Positions 63,655 through 64,000 of a DNA stretch of 64,000 nucleotides are shown piece after piece. Position numbers and translations under genes: made by a program. Numbering within the stretch: the first letter of the stretch is position 1; every line of letters begins with the position of its first letter. Source of the stretch: Pigmentiphaga litoralis (GTDB taxonomy: Bacteria; Pseudomonadota; Gammaproteobacteria; Burkholderiales; Burkholderiaceae_B); NCBI RefSeq assembly GCF_014651835.1, contig NZ_BMXQ01000001.1, positions 124,001 to 188,000 on the forward strand. Direction: 5' to 3'. A model generated the notes under the pieces. It made no database searches. It worked only from the letters and a program-made list of their open reading frames with translations, and was not told where the DNA came from.

Positions 63655-64000
63655 TTACTCAGCGGTAATCTGCGCGGCACGTATCACTTTCGTCCACTTT
63701 GCAATTTCCGATTGCACGAGCGCCGCAAATGCGTCTGGCGAACTGGTGACCACGTCGGCGCCTTGCTCGGCAAAGCGCTTCTGCAGTTCCGGGTCCTTGA
63801 GCGCCTCCAGAGACGCCTGATACAGTTTGGCGACGACGTCCTTGGGCGTCCCGGCCGGAGCGAACACGCCATACCACTGCGGCACTTCGAAGTCGGCCAG
63901 GCCGGCCTCGGCAAAGGTGGGCACCTCAGGGAACAGTGGCGAGCGCGTCTTTCCGGTGATCGCCAGCGCCCGCACGGTGCCATTCTTGATCTGCCCCGAT
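63655..64000 (-). CDS. Bug/TctC-type periplasmic substrate-binding protein, C-terminal fragment
   Basis: The last 115 residues of a tripartite-tricarboxylate-type binding protein; the gene continues beyond the right edge. Signatures include 'VRALAITGKTRSPLFPEVPTF' (shortened) with the family's 'EAGL' and 'PQWYGVFAPAGTPKDVVAKL', then 'LKDPELQKRFAEQGADVV'. Such proteins are greatly expanded in Alcaligenaceae and Comamonadaceae and bind carboxylates or aromatic acids. The frame remains open to 64000; a GTG at 63975 is internal. Confidence 0.88.
   Translation of the reverse strand, partial: SGQIKNGTVRALAITGKTRSPLFPEVPTFAEAGLADFEVPQWYGVFAPAGTPKDVVAKLYQASLEALKDPELQKRFAEQGADVVTSSPDAFAALVQSEIAKWTKVIRAAQITAE

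Overview
The window is high-GC DNA from a betaproteobacterium of the order Burkholderiales, most likely family Alcaligenaceae (Bordetella/Achromobacter/Pigmentiphaga-like). This is inferred from the GC-rich coding style, the leuC-leuD-leuB-asd-fimV-truA-trpF-trpB-trpA-accD order, a PcaQ-type regulator divergent from pcaHG, and several branched-chain-type ABC transporter and Bug-type binding-protein genes. I see no insertion sequence, prophage, integrase, rRNA or CRISPR array. One RNA gene is present, an initiator tRNA-fMet.

Positions 1-13.2 kb hold mixed housekeeping and small genes: a YbhN-like flippase fragment, opgC, an SGNH hydrolase, a hemerythrin, tRNA-fMet, several small exported or membrane proteins, a Nif11-like peptide gene, a membrane diguanylate cyclase, dusA, an orphan ParA-type ATPase, a GlcD-type FAD oxidoreductase, a DUF2069 gene, wrbA and a BrkB/YihY protein.

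Positions 13.2-24.1 kb are an aromatic-catabolism island. A tightly packed minus-strand operon (20619 down to 13208) encodes an isochorismatase-like amidohydrolase, an alpha/beta hydrolase, a complete five-gene branched-chain-type ABC importer and a LigA/LigB-type extradiol ring-cleavage dioxygenase. It is divergent from a GntR/FCD regulator across a promoter region carrying four copies of an ATCGATT motif. Ring cleavage plus two hydrolases, at least one of an amidase type, plus a dedicated importer suggests catabolism of an amide-bearing or nitrogen-heterocyclic aromatic compound; the substrate is not known. Next to it lie pcaHG (intradiol protocatechuate 3,4-dioxygenase) and divergent pcaQ.

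Positions 24.1-41.1 kb are core metabolism: a CBS-domain protein, aroC, a M48 lipoprotein peptidase, leuCDB, asd, fimV, truA, trpFBA, accD, a PagL lipid A deacylase and moaA. A duplicated-domain lipoprotein of unknown function follows (41.4-43.1 kb).

Positions 43.3-63.6 kb are a cellulose and cyclic-di-GMP region. A seven-gene minus-strand cellulose operon (bcsD-bcsP-bcsQ-bcsA-bcsB-bcsZ-bcsC) lies divergent from an EAL phosphodiesterase gene. Convergent with the latter is a four-gene signalling operon: a hybrid histidine kinase with three receiver domains, a CheR-type methyltransferase, a CheB-type methylesterase and a receiver-GGDEF diguanylate cyclase. BcsA carries a PilZ c-di-GMP receptor domain, so the natural reading is that the kinase operon makes, and the EAL protein degrades, the c-di-GMP that turns on cellulose synthesis. 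The window ends in a truncated Bug/TctC-type binding protein gene.

The most unusual items are the uncharacterised ring-cleavage/amidohydrolase operon with its operator cluster, the long disordered repeat-bearing linker in BcsC, the kinase-CheR-CheB-GGDEF module beside bcs, the two-repeat lipoprotein, and several strong inverted repeats upstream of operons.
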